Below are positions 27,908 through 35,054 of a DNA stretch of 64,000 nt, piece by piece. This stretch comes from CAWATZ01 sp963784995. GTDB taxonomy: Bacteria > Planctomycetota > Planctomycetia > Gemmatales > Gemmataceae. A model generated the notes under the pieces. That model was not told the origin of the DNA. It saw only the letters and a list, made by a program, of their open reading frames with translations, and ran no database searches. The translations under genes were made by a program, and so were the position numbers. The stretch lies in the NCBI GenBank assembly GCA_963784995.1, contig CAWATZ010000002.1, positions 1,612,001-1,676,000 on the forward strand, written 5' to 3'. How positions within the stretch are numbered: position 1 is the stretch's first letter; every line of letters begins with the position of its first letter.

Positions 27908-29074
27908 TCAGAGCAAGCGCACCTTGCGGACCGTGACCCGCTCCAGAGCGGCCGGGTCGATGGTGACGCCCAGGCCCGGTCCGGCCAGGGCCTGGGCGCG
28001 GCCACCCCAGCCGAAGGAGACGTCGTGCGTGGCCAGGGCCTCGCGCACCAAGTGGCGGTCGTAGGAACCCTCCAGGTAGCGCAGCCCGCCGACCCGGGTG
28101 GCGAAGTGCCGGCCCGCCGCTGACAGGATCGCCGTTTCGCCGACCTGGCAGCCCAGCTGACAACCCAGCCCATTTTCCCGGGCCAGCTGGGCGAGCCGCA
28201 GCGACGGAATGAAGCCGCCACACTTGGACAGGCGCAGGTTGAACAGGTCGCAGGTCTGCTCGGCGATGGCTCGCTCGGCATCGAGCCGGCTGCACAGCGA
28301 CTCGTCCAGCATCAGCGGTGTTTGAACTTGCTTGCGGACCTCGCGCAGCACACCAACCTGGTCGTGAGCAACCGGCTGCTCCACCGAGGTGATGCCGAAC
28401 GGCTCCAGCTCGCGGATGCGCTGCACCGCGTCAGCCGCACTCCAGGCTTCGTTGGCGTCCACGCGCAAATCGACCGACCTGCCAAACCAGCCCCGGCAAA
28501 GGCGGAGGCGCTTCACGTCGTCCTGGCCGGCAATGCCGACCTTGACCTTCACCTGCCGGAACCCAAAGAGCCGTTGCGCCAGGGAAACCAGGCGGAGTTT
28601 GACGCCTTTTGCGGAAGTAACGATGCCGCTGTAACGGATTGTCTGCTGGGGCTGGTGCAACTCGGGAGCCACCAGCGGAACCACCTCGCCGAGCGGAATG
28701 CCGAAGTGTTTGCCGGACGCGTCTAACATGGCCAGTTCCAGGGCACAGCGAGCGGCGTTGCCCTGGCAGCCGCGGGCATCGCCGGGGACGGGATTCAGCC
28801 GGATCTGCTCCGCCAGGGCAACGGCGGCGGCAAAGTCGGCGAGCGGTTCCAGCTGATCCTTCAGGGCCGAGGACTGGAGCAGGGCCAGGGCCGAGTCGAT
28901 GGTTTCGCCGGTGACGTAATCGCGGGGGACGCCTTCGCCGAAGCCCTCGGTGCCGTCCTCCAGCACACAGCGGATCAGGAGGTTGTCGGTTTCGGTTCGC
29001 TTGTGGGAGGCGTGGCGGATGGCGCGGCGCAGCGGAATGCGGACGTGGTAGGCGGTCAGCTCGGCAACCTTCAC
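27908..29074 (-). CDS. Enolase-superfamily enzyme (dipeptide epimerase / N-acylamino acid racemase-like)
   Basis: GTG start at 29074, with GGGAG 8 nt upstream. Muconate-lactonizing-enzyme subgroup features are visible: VKVKVG (KxK base), RVDANEAW, EQPVAHDQ and LDESL (metal ligands), and NLRLSKCGG, which supplies the second Lys. The Lys pair on both faces is the arrangement of epimerases/racemases of the dipeptide epimerase, N-succinylamino acid racemase and o-succinylbenzoate synthase group. 388 aa is normal. The ending LGCQVGETAILSAAGRH is also typical. In many bacteria such enzymes epimerise L-Ala-D/L-Glu from recycled cell wall; here the substrate is unproven. Neighbouring peptide-active genes (M20 peptidase, ATP-grasp ligase) are suggestive only. 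Confidence 0.85.
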   Translation of the reverse strand: MKVAELTAYHVRIPLRRAIRHASHKRTETDNLLIRCVLEDGTEGFGEGVPRDYVTGETIDSALALLQSSALKDQLEPLADFAAAVALAEQIRLNPVPGDARGCQGNAARCALELAMLDASGKHFGIPLGEVVPLVAPELHQPQQTIRYSGIVTSAKGVKLRLVSLAQRLFGFRQVKVKVGIAGQDDVKRLRLCRGWFGRSVDLRVDANEAWSAADAVQRIRELEPFGITSVEQPVAHDQVGVLREVRKQVQTPLMLDESLCSRLDAERAIAEQTCDLFNLRLSKCGGFIPSLRLAQLARENGLGCQLGCQVGETAILSAAGRHFATRVGGLRYLEGSYDRHLVREALATHDVSFGWGGRAQALAGPGLGVTIDPAALERVTVRKVRLL

Positions 29075-29126
29075 CGATAAACTCCCGATTCACGTCGCCC
29101 TTGTGAGTTGAGGGTTTGACAGATTC

Positions 29127-29254
29127 GACCCCTGCCGGCTTGCCCGGCAGGTGAAGGAGGTCAAAGGCTAGAAAAGACAGCAAGAAAAAACATTCTTGCG
29201 CCTTCTCTTCTAGCTGGTGACCTCCTTCACCTGCCGGGCAAGCCGGCAGGGGTC
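29127..29254. repeat. Perfect 37-bp inverted repeat, probable terminator
   Basis: Arms 29127-29163 and 29218-29254 are exact reverse complements. The 54-base interior is itself an imperfect inverted repeat (CTAGAAAAGACAGCAAGAA against TTCTTGCGCCTTCTCTTCTAG), so the whole 128 bases can form one long hairpin. It starts five bases past the stop of the TTxxxxEE-protein gene (29259) on the minus strand. Confidence 0.92.
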
Positions 29255-29258
29255 GCAC

Positions 29259-30404
29259 TCACTTCGCGGCCCGATCCAGCGCCGCCCGGGCCATCTGGGT
29301 CAGCCACTCCTCGGCCTTGCCCCGGGACAGTTTCCGCAGCAGTTCCTTGGCCTCGTCGGTGCGCAGGGCCACCAGCACTTCCAGACCGCGTTTGGCCTGG
29401 GTCAGGTGGGCGGGGTTCTTGGAGGCCTCGAGCAGCCGCTGCAGCCGCATCATCTGCTCGGCCGATTTGCTCTGCTTGATCGCCTTTTCCAGGGCGGCCG
29501 ACACCGCCGGCCCCAGTTTGGCCAGGTCCGCCTCGGCCTTCTCCCGGATGCCGAAGTCGTCGGAGTCGAGATTGGCGATCAGTTTGGCCACCATGTCGGC
29601 ACCGGCCTGGGGCAGCCGATACTTCTCGACGGTGAGGTTCTTCTCCAGGAACTTGACCACGTTCTTGGACCCATACAGGACGGCGCAGGCCTGGACGCCC
29701 CTGGCGGCGTCCTTGTCGGTCAGTTCCTTGAACTGCGCCTGCATCTGCTCCTCGGTGAGGTTGGTGGTGTTGGGCTGCACCGGAACGATCGGCCCGCCGG
29801 TTTCATTCAGGGCCCGGGTGAGGCCGCCCTCGCGCAGGGCCGCCGTGACCCGGCCGGCTTCCTCCCCAACGGCGCGGGTGGTGGCAATGGCGCCTTCCTC
29901 GTTGATGGCGTTGGTGGTCGCCCGGGCACCTTCCTCATTGAGGGCCTTGGTGGTCGGGCCGCCCTGCTCGTTGATCGCCTGGGTCGGCAACACGCCGCCT
30001 TCCTCGCCGACGGCCTGGGTAGTCACGCCGCCAGCTCCGCCCGCTTCCTTCCTGGCCTCGGTCACCGGGGCCGCCGGCTTGACGCCGTCTTCCAGCCCGG
30101 GGACCGCCCGGCTGACCACCTTGCCGGCTTCCTCGCCGAACGGTTCGGTCGTCACCAGGGCCGGTGCCGGGCCGCCGGCCTCGTTGACCGCCTTGGTCAT
30201 CGGGCCGCCTTCTTCACCGATGGCCAGAGTCGTGATCTGCACCGGAGGAGCCACCTGAACCTGAATCTGCACCTTCTGCTGGGCCGCCGCCACGCCGCCC
30301 AGACCGAGCAGCCCGGCTGCCGTGCCGGCCAGCGCGCCGAGGGCCGACCGCCGGCTCGGCTGCTCGCCGGCAGGACCGTTCAAACCATCAAAGGGATGTC
30401 GCAT
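29259..30404 (-). CDS. Exported protein with plesiocin-type TTxxxxEE repeats and HEAT-like C-terminus (candidate graspetide precursor)
   Basis: ATG 30404 has AGGAG 7 nt upstream; the ATG at 30410 is too close to that site. Residues 18-41 (RRSALGALAGTAAGLLGLGG) resemble a twin-arginine signal. Residues 58-182 carry six exact TTxxxxEE motifs (T58, T85, T128, T151, T163, T175 start them). Five relaxed copies, such as MTKAVNEA and PTQAINEQ, keep the second Thr and first Glu. TTxxxxEE is the known core consensus of plesiocin-type graspetides, where an ATP-grasp ligase forms side-chain ester links between Thr and Glu. From about residue 213 a helical domain follows (LDSDDFGIREKAEADLAKLG), a HEAT-like module often found at the C-termini of planctomycete proteins. 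An ATP-grasp gene is divergent 207 bp away. Alternative: a simple low-complexity linker with no modification. Confidence 0.72.
   Translation of the reverse strand: MRHPFDGLNGPAGEQPSRRSALGALAGTAAGLLGLGGVAAAQQKVQIQVQVAPPVQITTLAIGEEGGPMTKAVNEAGGPAPALVTTEPFGEEAGKVVSRAVPGLEDGVKPAAPVTEARKEAGGAGGVTTQAVGEEGGVLPTQAINEQGGPTTKALNEEGARATTNAINEEGAIATTRAVGEEAGRVTAALREGGLTRALNETGGPIVPVQPNTTNLTEEQMQAQFKELTDKDAARGVQACAVLYGSKNVVKFLEKNLTVEKYRLPQAGADMVAKLIANLDSDDFGIREKAEADLAKLGPAVSAALEKAIKQSKSAEQMMRLQRLLEASKNPAHLTQAKRGLEVLVALRTDEAKELLRKLSRGKAEEWLTQMARAALDRAAK
29859..30233 (-). repeat. TTxxxxEE core-motif array
   Basis: Codons for exact motifs lie at 30233-30210 (TTLAIGEE), 30152-30129 (TTEPFGEE), 30023-30000 (TTQAVGEE), 29954-29931 (TTKALNEE), 29918-29895 (TTNAINEE) and 29882-29859 (TTRAVGEE). 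The last three are spaced exactly 36 bp apart. Relaxed xTxxxxEx copies lie among and just after them. Confidence 0.88.
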
Positions 30405-30611
30405 TGCCATTCTCCTGTACTCTGGAAGAGAGACTGACTGTAGTTCTGGATCTTTGGGCCGAGTAAAACAATTCCCCCCTCCCCGAGCCAACCGGTTCGG
30501 GACGGGATACGCTGTATAGACGGATCAAGCCGCCAGGAGTTTGACGGAATCGGAAGTTTTTCCTCCGCTCCCGGCGCGAGTGCCGGGAACACTGACCAAA
30601 GCGAGGGACCA

Positions 30612-31523
30612 ATGGCCGTTCTCATTCTGGGTGGCATGGACGACACCCACGCCTGCCACGTTCTGGAATTTCTACGAACTCGGGGGGCCGACGTCGAGCT
30701 TATCGACAGTCGCTGGTTTCCCACTGCATTGCAAGTTTCCTACAACCCAAGCACCGAGCAGGGCACGCTGCACTTCCCGACCGGCCGGCGCTTGCCGCTC
30801 GACCAGGTCCGCTCGGTCTACTGGCGCTGCTACAACCTGGTGCAGCCGCCCGAGATCGCCGATCCCGAACAGGCATACATTGCCAGCAACGATTCGCGGG
30901 GCCTGTTCGAGTCGCTGCTGATCCAGCTGCCTGCCCGCTGGGTCAACGGCTGGCGTGCCTACCACCTGCACCAGACCAAGCCTGTGCAGCTGGCCATTGT
31001 TGCCCGCCTGGGCGTGCCCATCCCGGCGACCCTGCTGAGCAACGATCCCGCCGAGGTGCGCGACTTCGCAGCCAGGCATGCGCGCTGCATCTTCAAGCCG
31101 GTCCAGGGCGGAGCGCACACGCGCCAACTGACCCCGGAACATCTGAGCGATGAGAACCTGGACAACCTGAAGTACGCTCCGGTGACGATCCAGGAGGAGA
31201 TTCCCGGGACGAACATCCGCGTTTTCGTGGCCGGCAAGCGGGTGCTGGCCTGCGAGGTCCGCACCGAGTCGCTGGACTTCCGCGACGACAGTGAGCCGGT
31301 GATCGTGCCGCACGACCTGCCGGCCGAGGTCGCGGGCTGGTGCCTGGAAACGGCCCGGGCCCTGGATCTGCTCTGGACCGGCATCGACCTGCGGCGCTCA
31401 CCCGAGGGACGCTACGTCTTCCTGGAGGCGAATCCGAGTCCGATGTTCATGGGCTTCCAATCGCGCTGTGGGCTGCCGCTGTGCGAGAGCCTGGCTGACG
31501 TGCTGCTCCAGGAAGGGGGATAA
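30612..31523 (+). CDS. ATP-grasp ligase of the graspetide (MdnC/MvdD/PsnB) type
   Basis: 303 aa, ATG 30612 behind GAGGGA. The layout resembles microviridin-type macrocyclases: N-terminal MAVLILGGMDDTHA with DSRWFPTALQV, then VYWRCYNL (compare WYRR in MdnC), the hinge SNDPAEVRDFAARH, PVTIQEEIPGTNIRVFVAG, and the metal/ATP end DLLWTGIDLR with YVFLEANPSPMFMG. Such enzymes activate a Glu/Asp side chain as acyl-phosphate and join it to Thr/Ser (ester) or Lys (amide) of a precursor peptide. The likely substrate is the divergent TTxxxxEE protein. It could instead be a RimK-like glutamate ligase or another peptide ligase, but the N-terminal domain and the YVFLEANPSPMF ending favour the graspetide branch. 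No dedicated transporter or protease gene is adjacent. Confidence 0.78.
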   Translation: MAVLILGGMDDTHACHVLEFLRTRGADVELIDSRWFPTALQVSYNPSTEQGTLHFPTGRRLPLDQVRSVYWRCYNLVQPPEIADPEQAYIASNDSRGLFESLLIQLPARWVNGWRAYHLHQTKPVQLAIVARLGVPIPATLLSNDPAEVRDFAARHARCIFKPVQGGAHTRQLTPEHLSDENLDNLKYAPVTIQEEIPGTNIRVFVAGKRVLACEVRTESLDFRDDSEPVIVPHDLPAEVAGWCLETARALDLLWTGIDLRRSPEGRYVFLEANPSPMFMGFQSRCGLPLCESLADVLLQEGG

Positions 31524-32012
31524 TGCTGCTTGCCGGGTCCAGGGCGAGGTGCCGGCTTGGGAACGGTTTTCGGGGGACTGCCGGAAGGGGGGGCCGGCGG
31601 TCGGGGCGGCGCGGAGGGTTTCGTGGGGGGAACGGCCCCTGCTCCAGACTCCAGCGCGGACAGAATGCTCACAGGGCCTCCCGCGAGTTAAGGAGGTGAG
31701 AAAGTGAGCCCGAATCCACTTCGGGTTTTGGTTGAGCGTACCGCGCTCGCAGATCGGGTACAAGAACAAAGCCCCCAGACGTTCCACTTTCTCCAGGCGG
31801 AAGAACGCGAAGGGTGTCCTTGTGGATGTTGGCGAGCGGCGCGGCGTAAGCCCGCCGGTGCTGCTGCGGCTGATACCGGCGGGCTTACGCCGCGCCGCTC
31901 GCCAACATCCACGGGGACACCCGAACGCGAACCCTGGCGGGGACGAAGAAGAGACCTTTTGCTATGACCAACACTGGTGGGTGATCCGGCTTCCGTTTCG
32001 GAAACAGCAATT
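31524..32012. other. Intergenic region with strand-biased G tracts and an inverted repeat
   Basis: Between ATP-grasp and OYE genes. G-runs on the plus strand (31585-31640) and an inverted repeat (31823-31913) are present. No frame shows homology or a convincing ribosome-binding site. Confidence 0.5.
31823..31913. repeat. Inverted repeat, GGCGAGCGGCGCGGCG family, copy 1
   Basis: Arms 31823-31860 and 31876-31913 (38 bp, exact), extendable outward through GGTGTCC/GGACACC with two mismatches. The core of 29 bases recurs, with one base changed, at 40524-40592. Confidence 0.93.
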
Positions 32013-33431
32013 GTGGCACGCTTCTTCAAGTTTCACTCCCTGGACGAGTTGCAGGCGGAATGTCAGCGCCTGGGTCTGGACCTGCGTTTCCAGGACGACC
32101 TGGCGCCTCTCTTCCGGCCCGTGGCGATCGGTCCTCTGAAAGCGGGCAATGCCCTGTGCATCCAGCCGATGGAAGGCTGCGACGGCACCCGGGACGGTAC
32201 CCCGGACGAGCTGACCTTTCGCCGCTATCGCCGCTTCGGTGCAGGCGGAGCCAAGCTGATCTGGGGCGAGGCCGCCGCGGTGATCGAGGAAGGTCGGGCC
32301 AATCCGCGCCAGCTGCTCGTCAGCGAGCAGACGGCCCCGGCCCTGGAGCAGATGCTGAAGGGCTGCCGGCTGGCCCACCGCGAGGGTCTGGGCGACGACA
32401 GCGATCTGGTAGTTGGCCTCCAGCTGACCCACTCCGGCCGCTACAGTTACCGTCGCCCCCTGCTGGCCGTCCATGATCCGATCCTTGATCCGCGAACCAC
32501 GGTGGATCGCTCCACTGGTAAGATGGCCTCGGACGGGTATCCGCTGCTGGACGACGATTATCTCCGTCACTTGATTGACCATTACGTCGAGGCGGCGAAG
32601 CTGGCGTATCGGATCGGCTTTCAGTTCATTGACCTGAAGCAGTGCCACCGCTACCTGCTCAACGAGCTGCTGGCGGCGAAAACGCGGCCGGGCCCGTTCG
32701 GCGGCAGCCTGGAGAACCGCACCCGGCTGGCCCGGACGGTGTTCGAGCGACTCCGCTCCGAGGTCCCCGGCCTGGTGCTGGCCACCCGGCTGAACGTCTT
32801 TGACTCGATCCCCTACCGGATGAAGGCCGACAGCGACGAGGGCGAGCCCTGCTCCTGGCAGACGCCGGTCCTCTGCGCCTGGGGCACCAGCGAGTCCGAC
32901 CCGTTCCAGCCCGACCTGACCGAGCCGCTGGCCTGGATCGGCGAAATGGCCCGGCTGGGCGTGGCCCTGGTGAACGTCAGCATGGGCAATCCCTACGCCA
33001 GCCCACACGTCATCCGTCCCTTCGAGTATCCGCCGCCGGATGGCTACCAGACGCCCGAGCATCCGCTGATCGGCGTCGATCGCCACTTCCGCCTGGCGGC
33101 GCAGGTGCAGCAGGCGTTTCCGAAGCTGCCGATCGTGGGCAGCGGCTACAGCTATTTGCAGGAGTTCCTCTTTCAAGCGGCGGCTGCGAACGTCTCCGAT
33201 GGCCGGATCACGTTCGTCGGCGTGGGCCGGGCGGCTTTGCCGATGCCGGACTTTGCCCGGCTGTTGCAGGAGACGGGCAAGCTGGACCGCAAGCGGATCT
33301 GCCGGACTTTTAGCTACTGCACCGCGCTGATGCGCAGCAAGCACAACGAGTTGGGGCAGTTCGCGACAGGCTGCCCACCGTTCGACAAGGAGGTGTACGG
33401 CCCGATCTGGAAGGAGGCACAGGGGAAGTGA
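32013..33431 (+). CDS. NADH:flavin oxidoreductase / old yellow enzyme family protein
   Basis: FMN-dependent TIM-barrel oxidoreductase. Start proposed at GTG 32013 (reading ARFFKFHSLDEL), the usual family opening; an in-frame GTG at 31977 adds 12 residues without homology. Motifs: NALCIQPMEGCDGT, WGEAAAVIEEGRANPRQL, VGLQLTHSGRYS (the substrate/flavin His region), DLKQCHRYLLNELL, GGSLENRTRLAR and a C-terminal VGVGRAALPMPDFA. 472 aa, single-domain, without the fused dehydrogenase part seen in 2,4-dienoyl-CoA reductase. Substrate unknown. The downstream Rpn-like gene begins 97 bp later on the same strand. Confidence 0.88.
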   Translation: MARFFKFHSLDELQAECQRLGLDLRFQDDLAPLFRPVAIGPLKAGNALCIQPMEGCDGTRDGTPDELTFRRYRRFGAGGAKLIWGEAAAVIEEGRANPRQLLVSEQTAPALEQMLKGCRLAHREGLGDDSDLVVGLQLTHSGRYSYRRPLLAVHDPILDPRTTVDRSTGKMASDGYPLLDDDYLRHLIDHYVEAAKLAYRIGFQFIDLKQCHRYLLNELLAAKTRPGPFGGSLENRTRLARTVFERLRSEVPGLVLATRLNVFDSIPYRMKADSDEGEPCSWQTPVLCAWGTSESDPFQPDLTEPLAWIGEMARLGVALVNVSMGNPYASPHVIRPFEYPPPDGYQTPEHPLIGVDRHFRLAAQVQQAFPKLPIVGSGYSYLQEFLFQAAAANVSDGRITFVGVGRAALPMPDFARLLQETGKLDRKRICRTFSYCTALMRSKHNELGQFATGCPPFDKEVYGPIWKEAQGK

Positions 33432-33527
33432 AGGCAAGTCCATCTCTTTCTCCCATTTCCCCCGACTCGGATCAGTGAGGACAGCGTGGTGATTGCTGCC
33501 CAAGTCGAGCGGCAGCGGGAGGAAGCC

Positions 33528-34529
33528 ATGGCGGACTTCGACGATGCGGAACGGCATGCCCTCCACGAGGTGGAGCCCCAGAAGCAGTTGCAGTGGTTGC
33601 TGGAAGAAGTGGACGAGGACTTGACGTTCTTCGGCTGGCTGCAAACGCAGTTGTCGCCACCGCCGGGCGTGCCGCAGTTGCGCTGCGACTGCGTGGCGGG
33701 GTTGCGTTCACGCGGCGGCACGCAACCGCCGTGGGCCTGTCTGATTGAGGCGCAGGGCCAGCCTCTGCCTGGCATGGCCGTCTGGATGCTGATCTACCTG
33801 GGGCTGCTGCACAACCTGCTGCGCTTCGATGGCCGCGATCCTTTCCAGATGATGGGCGTGATCCTCAACCTCAGCGAGGGCGAGTTGAGCCACATCGTCC
33901 ACTGGCCCGTCCCCCTCAAGAAAACCGCCAGGGCGCCCTCGGCCGGCGACGCTGGCCAGCCCGCCTCGGTGCTGGCGCCCGGGCAAGGGCCGGGCGTTGC
34001 TTGCACGTTCCTCGTCAAGAACGTGCGTCAGGAGAGCGCCGAGCAGACCCTGAACCGCATCGAGCGCGGGGAACTCGGCTTGTGCATTTTGGTCTGGCTG
34101 CCTTTAATGGCGGGTGCCGATCAGCCGGAGGTCGTCCGCCGCTGGCGCGACCTGGCGCTGCGGCAGCAGCAGTTGCATCTGCGTGCCGATTACGTGGCTC
34201 TGGCGCTGGTTTTCGCCGATCTGGCCGGCCGCAAGGAACTCTGGAAAACCGGATTGGGGGGATTCAACGTGCGCGAATCCGAGGTCGTGCGTGAGTGGCG
34301 CAAGGAGGCTTTTGAGGAGGGCATCGAAAAAGGTGCTTTGACCAACGCGCGGGCAGCGGTGGTGAGCGTGCTGCTCGCGCGGTTCCCCGAAGTGGCCGTG
34401 CCGGAGGGGGTTCGCTCGGCCCTGGACAAGAACACGGACGTCCGGCAACTGAGTGACTGGCTGCGACAAGCGGCCTTGACGCCCTCGCCCGCTGACTTCG
34501 AGCGGGTCCTCGCTCCTCCCGCCGCCTGA
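33528..34529 (+). CDS. Rpn-like / PD-(D/E)XK nuclease-family (transposase-like) protein
   Basis: Start chosen at ATG 33528 (MADFDDAERHALHEVEPQK), with GGGAGG 5 nt upstream. The layout fits Rpn/YhgA-like putative recombination-promoting nucleases: an early acidic region, WACLIEAQGQPLPGMAVWM where the E-x-Q strand would carry catalytic residues, a helical middle and a C-terminal helical tail with REWRKEAFEEGIEKG. 333 aa. The core D/E residues cannot be assigned with certainty by eye. Members are common in planctomycete genomes in many copies. Convergent with the HTH gene; stops are 19 bp apart. Confidence 0.55.
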   Translation: MADFDDAERHALHEVEPQKQLQWLLEEVDEDLTFFGWLQTQLSPPPGVPQLRCDCVAGLRSRGGTQPPWACLIEAQGQPLPGMAVWMLIYLGLLHNLLRFDGRDPFQMMGVILNLSEGELSHIVHWPVPLKKTARAPSAGDAGQPASVLAPGQGPGVACTFLVKNVRQESAEQTLNRIERGELGLCILVWLPLMAGADQPEVVRRWRDLALRQQQLHLRADYVALALVFADLAGRKELWKTGLGGFNVRESEVVREWRKEAFEEGIEKGALTNARAAVVSVLLARFPEVAVPEGVRSALDKNTDVRQLSDWLRQAALTPSPADFERVLAPPAA

Positions 34530-34548
34530 GCGTTTGCGGCAAGGATGG

Positions 34549-34959
34549 TCATTCCTCTGCCCCTTGCGCCGCTCCTATTCGGATCGCGGCAAGGTTGGCG
34601 AGCACTTCATCCCTGTCGCTGTTGTTCTTGAAGACGCCGATGGCTTCCCGGACGCTCTTCTTCGAGCCACGCTGCGGTTTCTCGGGACCGATTCGCTGAA
34701 GCAGTCTTCGCTCAAGGGCAACCAACAGTTCATCCAGAATGGGATGGTCGATGAACCAGGGTGGGTAGTCCCGGAAGATGCGTGGCCCATAAACGAGCCA
34801 GTGATCGAGCCCGCGCTTGAGCAACCGCCACTCACCCCCAATCCGTTGCGCGGGAATTTCCCGTTGCTCGGCGAGGCGCAACAACTCTGGCTCGGGCACG
34901 CGGAGATAGGCAGCGGCTTCGGCAAGCGTCAGCACAGCTTCGGATTGTCTTTCTGGCAC
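34549..34959 (-). CDS. Excisionase-type helix-turn-helix protein
   Basis: N-terminal HTH_17/MerR-like DNA-binding segment: LTLAEAAAYLRVPEPELLRL, then IPAQRIGGEWRLLKRGLDHW, the usual helix-turn-helix plus wing. The rest (residues 55-136) is helical, with LDELLVALERRLLQRIGPEK, and ends GAAQGAEE. 136 aa, longer than bare excisionases. It may regulate a nearby gene or recognise a cellular site; no integrase accompanies it. Reads away from the wrecked kinase/FGE gene upstream on the same strand. Confidence 0.72.
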   Translation of the reverse strand: MPERQSEAVLTLAEAAAYLRVPEPELLRLAEQREIPAQRIGGEWRLLKRGLDHWLVYGPRIFRDYPPWFIDHPILDELLVALERRLLQRIGPEKPQRGSKKSVREAIGVFKNNSDRDEVLANLAAIRIGAAQGAEE

Positions 34960-35054
34960 GGCAGCACCTCGGATTGTCCCTGGCCATCCTCCCGCACTGC
35001 TGCACCGGCGTCAAGGTGCAAACCGCCTGCGCTTCAAGCTCCGCTCTGGCTTGC

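Noticed and set aside
27908..31523. Epimerase, M20 peptidase and ARPP-1 protein as parts of the graspetide system
   Set aside because: They are separated by terminator-like hairpins and have ordinary stand-alone roles; proximity alone is not enough.
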